A stretch of 64,000 nt of DNA, from positions 1 to 64,000 of the forward strand of contig CACYHB010000002.1 of NCBI GenBank assembly GCA_902774015.1. Reading direction: 5' to 3'. Position 1 is the first letter of the stretch, and each line of letters starts with the position of its first letter. Positions 29,305 through 37,866 of the stretch are shown one piece after another. The stretch comes from Oscillospiraceae bacterium (GTDB lineage Bacteria; Bacillota; Clostridia; Oscillospirales; Oscillospiraceae). A program made the translations under genes and the position numbers. Under the pieces are notes generated by a model, which was given only the letters and a program-made list of their open reading frames with translations, was not told the DNA's origin and made no database searches.

Positions 29305-30318
29305 TCAGTCCTCCCTCTCAATCGCAAGCGCGTGGCAGATGCCGGGGATGCTCTCTCCCTGCATGGCACTGGTGGGGGACATGAGCGCTCCGGTCGCTGC
29401 AAAGAGTACCCGCTTCCAGACCCCGCGCTCCATGCCCGGCAGGATATGCCCGCAGAGGACAGAAGCGCTGCAGCCGCAGCCGGAGCCGCCCGCATTGACT
29501 TTCTGCGCGGCCAGGTCATAAATCAGTACTCCGCAGTCCATATAGCGCGGACCCAGCGCCACCCCTTCCCGGGCAAACAGAGATTCCAGCAGATCGTGGC
29601 CGAGCGCCCCCAAATCGCCGGTGAAGATGGCGTCGTAATCGCCCGGGCCGCGCCCGGTGTCGGCAAAATGGGCACGGAGGGTGTCGAGCGCGGCGGGCGC
29701 CATGGCGGCTCCCATGGCGGAAGGATCGGTGATTCCGGCATCCACGATGCAGCCGGGGGTAAAGTGCGTCACATGCAGTCTTGAGCCGCCGCTTCCCAGA
29801 ATGACCGCCCCGGCGCCGGTGACGGTCCATTGGGAGCTGGGCGTACGCTGGCCGCCGTATTCCAGCGGGAAGCGGTATTGCCGCTCCGCCGAGCAGAAGT
29901 GCGATCCTGTCATGGCGCAGACGGTTTCGGCAAAGCCGCCCTCCAGAGCGAGCGCCGCAAGCCCCAGACTTTCCGCCATGGTGGAGCAGGCGCCGTAAAG
30001 CCCCAGATAGGGGATGCCGCTGTCCCGCAGGGCAAAACTGGAGGAGACGCATTGATTCAGCAGATCCCCTGCAAATACGCAGCCCAGAGACGAGGGAGCG
30101 AGATCTGCCTTGTCGCAGGCCAGGGAAAAGCATTGCCGCAGCATGTGGCTTTCGGCCTTTTCCCAGCTCTCCTCGCCGAAATAGGAGTCCTCCGAGATGG
30201 AGTCGAAGCCATGCTTCAGAGGACCTTCCCCCTCTTTTTTCCCCACTACCGCCGCATAGGATCTCACAGCCGGTGCTTTCTTCAGCGCCAGCGTCCGCGT
30301 TCCAGGCCGTCTGTTCAT
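29305..30318 (-). CDS. spoVAD: stage V sporulation protein AD
   Basis: 337 aa, thiolase-like fold without the usual catalytic set; SpoVAD binds dipicolinic acid on the spore inner membrane. Hallmarks: VFAGDLLNQCVSSSFALRDSGIP, LGLYGACSTMAESL, SHFCSAERQYRFPLEYGGQR, and GGSGCGCSASVLCGHILPGM. Length is normal. The ATG at 30318 has GGAGG 7 bases upstream; the 11 codons before it are not supported. Expected to be read by a forespore sigma factor; no clear sigma-G or sigma-F box was found by eye. The upstream neighbour is the divergent mscS gene, so the transcript probably starts in the 150-base gap. Confidence 0.95.
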   Translation of the reverse strand: MNRRPGTRTLALKKAPAVRSYAAVVGKKEGEGPLKHGFDSISEDSYFGEESWEKAESHMLRQCFSLACDKADLAPSSLGCVFAGDLLNQCVSSSFALRDSGIPYLGLYGACSTMAESLGLAALALEGGFAETVCAMTGSHFCSAERQYRFPLEYGGQRTPSSQWTVTGAGAVILGSGGSRLHVTHFTPGCIVDAGITDPSAMGAAMAPAALDTLRAHFADTGRGPGDYDAIFTGDLGALGHDLLESLFAREGVALGPRYMDCGVLIYDLAAQKVNAGGSGCGCSASVLCGHILPGMERGVWKRVLFAATGALMSPTSAMQGESIPGICHALAIERED

Positions 30319-30396
30319 GTACTGCCCTCCGTTTCCCGCGTGTGTTTGCACATACTTGCTTCTGCCTGTAGTCTGCCCGAAACGGCGTATTTTATT

Positions 30397-30425
30397 TTGA
30401 CAAAGATGCTGCAGAGCGATACAAT
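30397..30425 (+). promoter_or_regulatory. sigma-A promoter of mscS
   Basis: -35 TTGACA (30397-30402), 17-base spacer, -10 TACAAT (30420-30425). Confidence 0.75.
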
Positions 30426-30470
30426 ACCATTGTAAGAATCTGGAACACTATGAAACGGAGGAAAAGAGAT

Positions 30471-31319
30471 ATGCAGAAACCGGTACGATCCACGCTGCTC
30501 CGCCTGCTCATCTGCCTGCTCGTCGCTGCGGGCGCGTTTGCCATGGAGCATTTTGTGTTCGGGCACGCGCTGTTTCGCGTGCTGGGCATGGCGGCCTGTA
30601 CGCTGCTGTGCGCCAATCTGCTGAGCCTTCTGCTGCAGCTGATGAAGCCAAAGTCCGGCCGCGGCAGAACCCTGGTCACGCTGTTTTCCAGCCTGGTCCA
30701 TTATGTGGCCGCGCTGGTGATCCTGTGCTGGGGTCTTACGCTTCTGGGCGTGGATGTGCGCACGATCCTCGCCAGCGTCGGGATCGTAGCCCTGATCGTC
30801 GGATTCGGTGCGGAGAGTCTGATCGCAGATGTGGTGACAGGCATCTTCATGCTGTTTGAAAACCAGTACAACGTGGGGGATATCGTGGAGGTCAACGGCT
30901 TCCGCGGTACAGTGAAGGAGATCGGCATCCGTACGACGGCGATCGTGGACACAGGCGACAACATCAAGATCATCAACAACTCCGACATGAAAAACATCCT
31001 CAACCGGTCGGACAACATTTCCCGCGCCGTCAGCGACATCTGCATCCCATACGAGACCGATCTGGAGAGTCTGGAGAAAAAGCTTCCCGCCCTGGCGGAG
31101 GAGATCTTCAAGGCGAGAGGCGACGTGCTGCTCGCGCCGCCTCGTTATCTCGGCGTGCAGAGCCTGAGCGAATCCTCCGTGGTGCTGCGCTTTGTAGCGG
31201 ATGTGGCGGAAAAGGATATTTTTTCCGGCGCGCGCATCCTGAACCGCGACCTGTGGCTGGGCTTCCGCCGCCTGGGGGTCGAGTGCCCCTTCCCGCAGGT
31301 GGACGTCCACAATCGCTGA
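30471..31319 (+). CDS. mscS: small-conductance mechanosensitive channel, MscS family
   Basis: 282 aa. Three N-terminal helices (from about 7 to 115); the pore helix and following beta domain show the MscS signature GFGAESLIADVVTGIFMLFE and NQYNVGDIVEVNGFRGTVKEIGIRTT (shown in two parts). The channel opens on membrane stretch and releases solutes during osmotic downshock. A first ATG at 30450 is in frame, but GGAGG lies inside that stretch and 9 bases before the ATG at 30471, which is preferred. The next gene follows after 13 bases on the same strand. Confidence 0.93.
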   Translation: MQKPVRSTLLRLLICLLVAAGAFAMEHFVFGHALFRVLGMAACTLLCANLLSLLLQLMKPKSGRGRTLVTLFSSLVHYVAALVILCWGLTLLGVDVRTILASVGIVALIVGFGAESLIADVVTGIFMLFENQYNVGDIVEVNGFRGTVKEIGIRTTAIVDTGDNIKIINNSDMKNILNRSDNISRAVSDICIPYETDLESLEKKLPALAEEIFKARGDVLLAPPRYLGVQSLSESSVVLRFVADVAEKDIFSGARILNRDLWLGFRRLGVECPFPQVDVHNR

Positions 31320-31332
31320 AAGGCGGCTTCGC

Positions 31333-32427
31333 ATGGAGGGAAAAAACCGGGAATATCCCATGCCGGGACCGGAATATACGCCGCCGGAGGCGGAGTATAC
31401 GCCGGTCGGAGCAGAAGTCCCGCCCGGGGGAAAGAAAAAGCGGAGGAAGCATTTGCTGCTGCTGGGCGCGGCGGCGCTTACGCTTTGGCTGCTGTTCGGC
31501 CCTGCTGTGACACAGACGCCGGAAGTCACGGCGACACCGGAGCCGCGTGTTCCGGCCGAGACAGCTGCTCCAACGCCGGAACCAACCCCGGAACCTGCCC
31601 CGGAGCCGACACCGGAACCCACTCCGGAGCCGACACCGGAACCCACTCCGGAGCCGACACCGGAACCGCTCCCGAGCAAACCGGTGATCGAGACGGATTT
31701 CTTCTTCTTCTCCCACGAGCACCACGGGCGGGTCCGAATCGCAGAGGCCGGCAGCCTTCGCTCTGTTCATGTCCGGGTATACGACACGGTGCTCGGCTAC
31801 GAACTCTATGAGCATGAGCTCTCGGCGGAAGAGATGGCCGGCGGCCTCTTTGAGCTGCCCATGCTTTCCACTGGAGATCTGTACATGGAGCACATGGACG
31901 AGTATGACGCCGACAACGGCTGGCCAAAGTTGGAGATGACGGTCGCCGTTCGCTTCACAAGTGAGGACGGCTCCGGCGAGGAGGAGTTCAGCATCGTCCG
32001 GGAGCCGGACTTTGAGTTGGGGATCGGCTTCAGCTATATGTCTCCCGACTGGAGCTGGAGCGAATCCATACCGCCCGACAGCTTTTATCTCACGCCCTGG
32101 GAGGAGACGGAAGAGATCCGCTACGTCGTCAACGACCCCGAAGCGGCGAAGGATCCGCTCACCTTCAGTGTGGATGTGTCGTACGACGGACGGCATGCGT
32201 CAGCCGAAGAATTTGAAGACGTCCTGCAGAAAGAAGAATACACTCTCGTCCATTCGGACGGAACGGAAACGCCAACGGTCGCCTGCACCCGCCTGCTTGT
32301 GCTGCGCCGCCCGGCCTGGATGCCGGAGCAGGGCACGGTGCATGTCCGTATCGTGCAGTTCCTGGCAAGCACCGGGGAACAGTGGGTCCGTGAGTTTGAC
32401 TATGAATACCCGGAGAGCTTTGACTGA
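31333..32427 (+). CDS. membrane-anchored protein with TPEP-repeat linker
   Basis: 364 aa, function unknown. Residues 1-38 are cytoplasmic and Pro-rich, ending KKKRRK; 39-60 is one hydrophobic helix (HLLLLGAAALTLWLLFGPAV); 70-115 is a repetitive TPEP linker; the rest is an extracellular beta-rich domain of ~250 residues with no recognised family (FFFFSHEHHGRVRIAEAG near its start). A type II membrane topology fits. The linker likely spans the cell wall. It follows mscS closely, so they share a transcript. A lipoprotein at 42318 has the same linker type but no similar domain. Confidence 0.8.
   Translation: MEGKNREYPMPGPEYTPPEAEYTPVGAEVPPGGKKKRRKHLLLLGAAALTLWLLFGPAVTQTPEVTATPEPRVPAETAAPTPEPTPEPAPEPTPEPTPEPTPEPTPEPTPEPLPSKPVIETDFFFFSHEHHGRVRIAEAGSLRSVHVRVYDTVLGYELYEHELSAEEMAGGLFELPMLSTGDLYMEHMDEYDADNGWPKLEMTVAVRFTSEDGSGEEEFSIVREPDFELGIGFSYMSPDWSWSESIPPDSFYLTPWEETEEIRYVVNDPEAAKDPLTFSVDVSYDGRHASAEEFEDVLQKEEYTLVHSDGTETPTVACTRLLVLRRPAWMPEQGTVHVRIVQFLASTGEQWVREFDYEYPESFD
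31565..31675 (+). repeat. tandem repeat encoding TPEP linker
   Basis: Short repeats such as CCGGAACCCACTCCGGAGCC recur; several 24-bp units are identical. Slippage could alter linker length. Confidence 0.75.
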
Positions 32428-32446
32428 GCGTCCCGAGTCCGGGAAC

Positions 32447-32488
32447 AAAAAAAGCTGTGAAAAACACAAGGTTTTTCACAGCTTTTTT
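32447..32488. terminator. bidirectional terminator
   Basis: Stem AAAAAAGCTGTGAAAAAC with its complement, loop ACAAG; T runs on both strands. Serves the gene at 31333 and the convergent potABCD operon. Confidence 0.92.
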
Positions 32489-32499
32489 GTCGGATTCGA

Positions 32500-33609
32500 T
32501 TACGCGATCTTCAGCTCTTCCCAAAGCGTATTGAGATAGTCGAGGGTCTCGCCGTCCAGATTGCGGTAGGCGAACTTGTTATACAGCTCGCTGAAGTTCT
32601 CAATGCCGGGATAGAGGATCTCCATGGCCTCTTCACCCAGCTCTTCGGCGTAGTCGGCGCTCTCGTAAACAAGGGCGTTGGGAGAGGCGTAGTAGATATA
32701 CTCGGCGTTGGCGATTGCCGGCTCCTCGGAGAGCATGTAGTTGATGAAGATCTCGGCCAGCTCCTTGTGCTGGCAGGAGGAGGGGATGCACATGGCGTCC
32801 ACAAAATAGTTGGTGTTGGCGGGGTAGTAGAAGCGCAGATCCACACTGTCGCTGGCGGCGTCGAGCATGGTGAAATAGTCTCCTGCGTAATAGGTTCCGA
32901 CAGCGGCTTCGCCCGACTCCATCATGTTATAGATCTCATCCATTACGTAGCTCTTGACCAGAGGCGCCTGGGCCTTGAGTTCGGCAAGGGCGGCGTCCCA
33001 ATTGGCGTGATCGGTGGAGTTGACGTCCAGACCGAGCTTGTACTGGGCGGTACCGAAGGCGTCGCGGGGATTGTTGAACTGCACAATGTTGCCGGCGTAC
33101 TTGGAGTTCCACATCAGATCCCAATCGGAGGCGTCCGCCTCGTCGACCACGTTGGCATTGTAGATGATGCCTACCACACCGTAAGTGTAGGGGACAGAGT
33201 ACAGGTTGTCGGGATCGTAGTACAGTCCGCGGAAGCTCTCGTCGATATACTGGTAATTGGGGATGTTGTCAAAATTCAGGGGCAGAAGCATGCCCTCATC
33301 TGCCATGCGGGCGATCATGTAGTCGGAAGGGACGATCACGTCATAGCTGACGGCGCCGGTGGAGAGCTTGTTGTACATGTCCTCATTGCTGGCAAAGGTG
33401 TCATAGTTGACCTTCAGTTTCTGACCGTACTCGGCCTCGTACCATTTCTCAAACTCACGGATCGTGTCGAAGGAATCCTCGGAGCCGTCGGAAATGTACT
33501 CGCCCCAGTTGTAGACGTTAAGAGTCAGGCTACCCTTGCTGCCGCAGCCGCTGAGCAGGACGGCGGAGAGGACGGCGCAGATGACCAGAAGAGATACGAG
33601 CTTTTTCAT
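32500..33609 (-). CDS. potD: spermidine/putrescine-binding lipoprotein
   Basis: 369 aa. Lipoprotein signal peptide with lipobox LLSGC (Cys22). The mature start LTLNVYNWGEYI is the PotD/PotF signature, followed by KVNYDTFASNEDMYNKLSTG and VVGIIYNANVVDEADASDWD, all typical of polyamine-binding proteins of cluster D. Captures spermidine or putrescine outside the membrane and delivers it to PotBC. Last gene of the operon; its ATG overlaps the potC stop (ATGA). Polyamine preference cannot be read with certainty. Confidence 0.95.
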   Translation of the reverse strand: MKKLVSLLVICAVLSAVLLSGCGSKGSLTLNVYNWGEYISDGSEDSFDTIREFEKWYEAEYGQKLKVNYDTFASNEDMYNKLSTGAVSYDVIVPSDYMIARMADEGMLLPLNFDNIPNYQYIDESFRGLYYDPDNLYSVPYTYGVVGIIYNANVVDEADASDWDLMWNSKYAGNIVQFNNPRDAFGTAQYKLGLDVNSTDHANWDAALAELKAQAPLVKSYVMDEIYNMMESGEAAVGTYYAGDYFTMLDAASDSVDLRFYYPANTNYFVDAMCIPSSCQHKELAEIFINYMLSEEPAIANAEYIYYASPNALVYESADYAEELGEEAMEILYPGIENFSELYNKFAYRNLDGETLDYLNTLWEELKIA

Positions 33610-34451
33610 TTGAGTTTCTCCTTTTTTGCTTTTCTTTTTTCCTTCGCTTTCCTGACGGTCTCAGCGCTCTCGCTGTCAGCCAGATTGGACAGGAGCAGCA
33701 TGAACAGGATCACGAAAAAGATGATGGTTGCCAGAGCGTACATTTTGGGAGTGACCGTCTTTTTGGTCATGTTGTAAATGCGGATGGGCAGGGTCTGGAA
33801 GCCGTTGCCTGCCGTAAAATAGGAGATCACGAAGTCGTCCAGCGAGAGGGTGAAGGCCATGATCAGCCCTGTGATGATGCCGGGCAGAATCTCGGGGATC
33901 TCCACCTTGAAGAAAGCCCGCAGCGGGGTGCAGCCCAGATCCATGGCAGCCTCCGGCAGAGATTTGTCCATCTGCTGGAGCTTCGGCAGCACCTGCAGGA
34001 TCACATAGGGAAGGCAGAAGGTAATGTGGGCGATCAGCATGGTCCAGAAGCTCAGGCTGGTGGCGGCGCCGAAGAGGCGCCCAACAAAGACAAACATGAG
34101 CATCAGGGAGATGCCGGTGATGATGTCGGGGTTGATCATGGGGATGTTGGTCACGGTGTCCATCACGGTGCGGAGGTACTTGGAGCGCAGCTTATGGATG
34201 CCGACCGCGGCGGCGGTGCCCATAACGGTGGAGATGAGCGAAGCGCTGACAGCCAGAACAAGCGTGTTGCGCACGGCGCCCAGCGTGTCGGAATCGCGGA
34301 ACAGCTCCCGGTACCAGTAGAGGGAGAAGCCGGAGAACACCGAGAGGCTCTTGGCCTCGTTAAAGGAGAAGACCAGCAGGATCGCAATGGGAGCGAAGAG
34401 AAAAATCATCACCAGAGCGGTATAGAACCTGGCGAGAGGTTTCATTTTCAT
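33606..34451 (-). CDS. potC: spermidine/putrescine ABC transporter permease
   Basis: 281 aa, six hydrophobic helices. Starts with a basic segment and FYTALVMIFLFAPIAILLVF. The coupling-helix motif EAA---G appears as LPEAAMDLGCTPLRAFFKVE (about 164-183), which contacts PotA. PotC-type signature SFNEAKSLSVFSGFSLYWY in the first loop. The C-terminus is long and basic (KAKEKRKAKKEK). Begins 14 bases after potB; GGGGG lies 7 bases before the ATG. Confidence 0.95.
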   Translation of the reverse strand: MKMKPLARFYTALVMIFLFAPIAILLVFSFNEAKSLSVFSGFSLYWYRELFRDSDTLGAVRNTLVLAVSASLISTVMGTAAAVGIHKLRSKYLRTVMDTVTNIPMINPDIITGISLMLMFVFVGRLFGAATSLSFWTMLIAHITFCLPYVILQVLPKLQQMDKSLPEAAMDLGCTPLRAFFKVEIPEILPGIITGLIMAFTLSLDDFVISYFTAGNGFQTLPIRIYNMTKKTVTPKMYALATIIFFVILFMLLLSNLADSESAETVRKAKEKRKAKKEKLK

Positions 34452-34465
34452 CCTGACGCCCCCTT

Positions 34466-35350
34466 TCAGACCGCGGCGCGCTTGTTGGCGGCGCGTTGGA
34501 AGATGGCCATGCAGAAGAGGAGGATGACCATCAGGATAAAGGCGATGGCGGCGGCAAAGTGCAGGTTGTTGGCCACGTACTGGCCCTCAATGGCGTCGCC
34601 GATCAGATAGAACTTGCCGTTGCCAAGCTTCTGGGAAATGTAGAAGGTGGAAATGGAGGGCACCAGCACCATGGTGATGCCGGAAAACACGCCCGGCAAG
34701 CTCAGCGGCCAGATCACCCGGCGCAGCACGCCGAAGCTGCCGCAGCCCAGGTCGCGCGCAGCCTCGATGAGCTTCTCGTCCATCTTGGCCATGACCGAGT
34801 AGATGGGCAGGATCATATAGGGAAAGTAGTCGTATACCATGCCGATCACAACGGCGGATTCGGTGCCGATGATGTGGATGGGCTTCAAACCGATCAGGCC
34901 GATCAGACTGTTGAAAATGCCCGTGTCCTGCAGAATGGTCATCCAGGCGTAGGTGCGGATCAGGAAGTTCATCCACATGGGGATCATGATGAGCGTAATG
35001 AGGATGCTCTGGACCCGGGCCGAGGCCTTGGAGATGATATAGGCGGCGGGATAGCCCATCAGCAGACAGAGGAAGGTGGAGATCACCGCGAGCTTCAGGG
35101 AGCGCATGAAGATCAGCAGATAGGTGCGAACCTCGCGGGTCACGCCGGCCTCGTCCGCAACGGAGGAGGTGGCGGTGAAAAAGCGGGTGATGTTGCTGAA
35201 GGTGAATTGGAAGTCGTTGTCGGTGAAGGCGTAATAGGCCACGAAGAGCAGCGGCACCACGATAAAGAGCGCTGCCCAGACCGAGTAGGGGGACAGACAC
35301 AGCCGCTGGATCACAAGCTGGCGGCGGGAAACGGTGTTCTGATTTTTCAA
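34466..35350 (-). CDS. potB: spermidine/putrescine ABC transporter permease
   Basis: 294 aa, six hydrophobic helices. The N-terminal helix [23 protein letters not shown], the loop motif [15 protein letters not shown] and the EAA motif [20 protein letters not shown] are those of PotB. It forms the translocation pore with PotC. Its ATG overlaps the end of potA by four bases, so the proteins are made in a coupled way. Confidence 0.95.
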   Translation of the reverse strand: MKNQNTVSRRQLVIQRLCLSPYSVWAALFIVVPLLFVAYYAFTDNDFQFTFSNITRFFTATSSVADEAGVTREVRTYLLIFMRSLKLAVISTFLCLLMGYPAAYIISKASARVQSILITLIMIPMWMNFLIRTYAWMTILQDTGIFNSLIGLIGLKPIHIIGTESAVVIGMVYDYFPYMILPIYSVMAKMDEKLIEAARDLGCGSFGVLRRVIWPLSLPGVFSGITMVLVPSISTFYISQKLGNGKFYLIGDAIEGQYVANNLHFAAAIAFILMVILLFCMAIFQRAANKRAAV

Positions 35351-36507
35351 CTCTCGCCCTCGCTTTCCTGCGCGGCGACCTCGCCCAGCTCCGTCAGGTC
35401 TGTCTCCTCCAGCTCGCCGATCTCGTCCATCTCCATGGAGAAGGACGAGTAGTCGCCGAACATGCCGGAGTATTCGGACTTTTTCATGATGTGGATGGCG
35501 TCGGGCTCAATGTACAGGCCGATATGCTCGTCCACGTCCACAAAGTCCGTGGTCTGGATCATCCACTTGAAGCCGTTGATGTCCACGATGATCTCATAGT
35601 GCACGCCGAGGAAGGTGACGGAGGTGACAACACCCCGGAGCATGCCCTTCTCTTCGGGTACGATGTCCACGTCCTCGGGCCGCACCACCACGTCCACCGG
35701 CTCCTTCGGGTCGAAGCCGCCGTCCACACAGGTGAAGGTGTGGCCGTGGAAACGGACCTTTTTATCCTCCAGCATCACGCCGTCCAGAATGTTGCTCTCG
35801 CCGATGAAGTCCGCCACGAACGCGTTTGTGGGCTCGTTGTAGATGTCCACGGGGGTGCCGATCTGCTGGATGCGGCCCTCGGACATGACCACCACCGTAT
35901 CGGACATGGAGAGCGCTTCCTCCTGGTCGTGGGTGACAAAGACGAAGGTGATGCCCGTTGCCTTCTGGATCTTTTTCAGCTCCTGCTGCATGTCCTTGCG
36001 CAGCTTCAGGTCCAGGGCAGCCAGCGGCTCGTCCAGCAGCAGGACCTTTGGGCTGTTCACCAGAGCGCGTGCAATGGCCACGCGCTGCTGCTGACCGCCG
36101 GAGAGACTGGTGACGCTGCGCTTTTCAAAGCCGGAGAGGGCCACGAGCTTGAGCATCTCGGTGACTTTTTCCTCGATCTCCGCCTTGGGAACGCGCTTTT
36201 CCCGCAGAGGAAAGGCTACGTTTTCAAATACGTTCAGATGGGGGAACAGAGCGTAGCGCTGGAACACGGTGTTCACGTTGCGCTTGTGGGGCGGCACGTC
36301 CTTGATGTCCTCACCGAGGAAGATGATATCGCCCCGGTCGGCGCTCTCGAAGCCCGCGATCAGACGCAGCGTGGTGGTTTTGCCGCAGCCGGAGGGACCC
36401 AGAAGCGTCAGAAACTCGTTGTCGTAAATGTCCAGATTGATGTTGTCAAGCACGACCTCACCGTCGAAGGATTTGGTCACGTTTTTCAGCTCAATGATCT
36501 TTTTCAT
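35347..36507 (-). CDS. potA: spermidine/putrescine ABC transporter ATPase
   Basis: 386 aa. ATP-binding domain with Walker [10 protein letters not shown], signature LSGGQQQR, Walker [13 protein letters not shown] and the H-loop [11 protein letters not shown]. The C-terminal ~140 residues form the TOBE-type regulatory domain ([19 protein letters not shown]). The tail after ~360 is acidic and unusual in being rich in E, but there is no sign of fusion. The ATG at 36507 has GGGAG 7 bases upstream; 26 further in-frame codons would run through the leader hairpin. First gene of potABCD. A ~350 nt leader ending in a terminator-like hairpin suggests regulation by attenuation. Confidence 0.96.
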   Translation of the reverse strand: MKKIIELKNVTKSFDGEVVLDNINLDIYDNEFLTLLGPSGCGKTTTLRLIAGFESADRGDIIFLGEDIKDVPPHKRNVNTVFQRYALFPHLNVFENVAFPLREKRVPKAEIEEKVTEMLKLVALSGFEKRSVTSLSGGQQQRVAIARALVNSPKVLLLDEPLAALDLKLRKDMQQELKKIQKATGITFVFVTHDQEEALSMSDTVVVMSEGRIQQIGTPVDIYNEPTNAFVADFIGESNILDGVMLEDKKVRFHGHTFTCVDGGFDPKEPVDVVVRPEDVDIVPEEKGMLRGVVTSVTFLGVHYEIIVDINGFKWMIQTTDFVDVDEHIGLYIEPDAIHIMKKSEYSGMFGDYSSFSMEMDEIGELEETDLTELGEVAAQESEGES

Positions 36508-36860
36508 GCTCTTTCTCCCACATAAAACAAAAAGGTGACGTATACCCCTGGTATACATCACCTTGGAAAAACGTTCCAATTCCACGGCGTGCCGCGGCGT
36601 CTCGTTTTGGTTTCAGAGTCTATATAGCAAAGATTACTCTTACTACTCTTATTGACCATTTCACAAGTTTGTATACCGGTTGTTAGTAACCAACTTATAA
36701 AACTGCGCTCTTAACGCAATCAATAAGGCAACAGAAGTTGCCGCCGCGTTCCGCGGAGATTCGGCATTCGACCCGGCTGTCCGTATGGCCTTGGCTCCCG
36801 GTGCGAAAACACCGTTTGCGGTCGACATCCTGCTTCAGATAGACCCTATCCGATTGAGAC
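36508..36860 (-). promoter_or_regulatory. long structured 5' leader of potABCD
   Basis: About 350 nt between the promoter and potA with no gene. Visible stems: 36799-36803 with 36810-36814, 36727-36732 with 36737-36742 (GGCAAC / GTTGCC), 36563-36568 with 36574-36579 (TTGGAA / TTCCAA), and the large terminal hairpin at 36532-36564. A second copy of GTATACC at 36671-36677 could pair with the left arm of that hairpin. No riboswitch class I know was matched with confidence. Confidence 0.6.
36524..36564 (-). terminator. terminator-like hairpin just before potA (possible attenuator)
   Basis: Arms 36532-36546 and 36550-36564, 15 bp, loop of three; read leftward a T-rich run TTTTTGTTTT follows. The only non-Watson-Crick position is a G-U in the leftward transcript but a C-A mismatch on the other strand, so it is suited to RNA made toward potA. 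It ends 25 bases before the potA ATG. Confidence 0.8.
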
Positions 36861-36865
36861 GACTT

Positions 36866-36894
36866 ATTTTAACAGGATTCCCCAGACCTGTCAA
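36866..36894 (-). promoter_or_regulatory. sigma-A promoter of potABCD
   Basis: Minus strand -35 TTGACA (36889-36894), 17-base spacer, -10 TAAAAT (36866-36871). Confidence 0.75.
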
Positions 36895-36977
36895 TATAAC
36901 AAAAAGAAAGATATTCCACGAATTTGGTACGGTAAAATGCACTGCTTTTGCCGCATTTGACGAAGCGGAGAGACGCT

Positions 36978-37721
36978 CTATTTGCCGTAACGGACTTCCC
37001 AAAGCGTAAGGCCCCGAGCGGGAGCGGTGGGGCCGGCCTGCATACGGTCGCAGGAGTCGAGGATCGCCGGCACGCTCTCCGCTTCCCGGAGACCGAGGCC
37101 GACTTCCAGGAGCGTCCCCGTGAGGATGCGCACCATGTTGTAGAGAAAACCGTCCGCGGTAAAGAAAATGCGAAGCTCGCCTTCCGTTTCCTCCAGCCGG
37201 ATGGCGCTCACAGTCCGCACGGCGGACTTCTTCCTGTGCCTGAGAGAACAGAAGGCGGAATAATCGTGCTTCCCGCACAGGAGCGCCGCCGCTTTTTTCA
37301 TGGCGGACAGGTCCAGCGCACCGGGGCAGGGGAGCACCCAGCGGCGGGAAAAGACGTCCGGCGTATCGTCAATGCGGATGCGGTAGCAATAGGTTTTGCC
37401 GGTGCAGCTCAGACGGGCGTGAAAGCGCGGCTCCGCTTCCTCCAGCGAGAGCGCGCCGATATCTTCCGGCAGCTGCTGCCGCAGCCGCTGGAGCGTCTCT
37501 CCGCAGTCGAGGGGCTTGACGGTCCGAAAAGAGCAGACCTGCATGCGGGCGTGGACGCCCGCGTCGGTACGGCCGCAGCCCGCTGCCTCCACCGGCTCCG
37601 AGAGCAGGCGGGAGAGCGTACTCTCCAGCTTCTCCTGGATCGTATTGCCCGTGTTGCCCTGCTTCTGCCAGCCGCGGTAGCGCGTTCCCTCGTAGCTGAG
37701 CGTCAGTTTGTAATTCGGCAT
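36978..37721 (-). CDS. truA: tRNA pseudouridine(38-40) synthase
   Basis: 247 aa. Modifies uridines 38-40 in the anticodon stem-loop of many tRNAs. Start motif YKLTLSYEGTRYRGWQKQ; catalytic Asp in GCGRTDAGVHA (about 50-60); later KTYCYRIRIDDTP and the conserved FTADGFLYNMVRILTGTLLEVG (given here in part). Normal length. The ATG at 37721 has GAGGGAGGG upstream. Monocistronic, with its own promoter, divergent from the LRR gene. Confidence 0.95.
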   Translation of the reverse strand: MPNYKLTLSYEGTRYRGWQKQGNTGNTIQEKLESTLSRLLSEPVEAAGCGRTDAGVHARMQVCSFRTVKPLDCGETLQRLRQQLPEDIGALSLEEAEPRFHARLSCTGKTYCYRIRIDDTPDVFSRRWVLPCPGALDLSAMKKAAALLCGKHDYSAFCSLRHRKKSAVRTVSAIRLEETEGELRIFFTADGFLYNMVRILTGTLLEVGLGLREAESVPAILDSCDRMQAGPTAPARGLTLWEVRYGK

Positions 37722-37759
37722 GACCGAACCCTCCCTCGCGTCCATGGATCTCATTGACG

Positions 37760-37789
37760 ATTATATCAGAAATGCGGCGTCGGGAACAA
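37760..37789 (-). promoter_or_regulatory. sigma-A promoter of truA
   Basis: Minus strand -35 TTGTTC (37784-37789), 18-base spacer, -10 TATAAT (37760-37765). Confidence 0.6.
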
Positions 37790-37801
37790 GGGCGAAAACG
37801 C

Positions 37802-37830
37802 TTGCATTGCTTCGGTCAGGAGAATATAAT
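37802..37830 (+). promoter_or_regulatory. sigma-A promoter of the LRR-surface protein operon
   Basis: -35 TTGCAT (37802-37807), 17-base spacer, -10 TATAAT (37825-37830), about 37 bases before the ATG. Confidence 0.65.
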
Positions 37831-37866
37831 AATCACACGCTGAATTCTCATGCACGGGAGCCTGCC

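Noticed and set aside
36700-36860. Known riboswitch (c-di-AMP or cobalamin type) in the pot leader
   Set aside because: Pieces such as GCCGGGTCGAATGCCGAAT look vaguely similar, but the conserved cores of those classes are not present in order.
36785-37009. 74-codon plus-strand frame before truA
   Set aside because: No ribosome binding site or family; it overlaps the pot promoter and the truA 3' end on the other strand.
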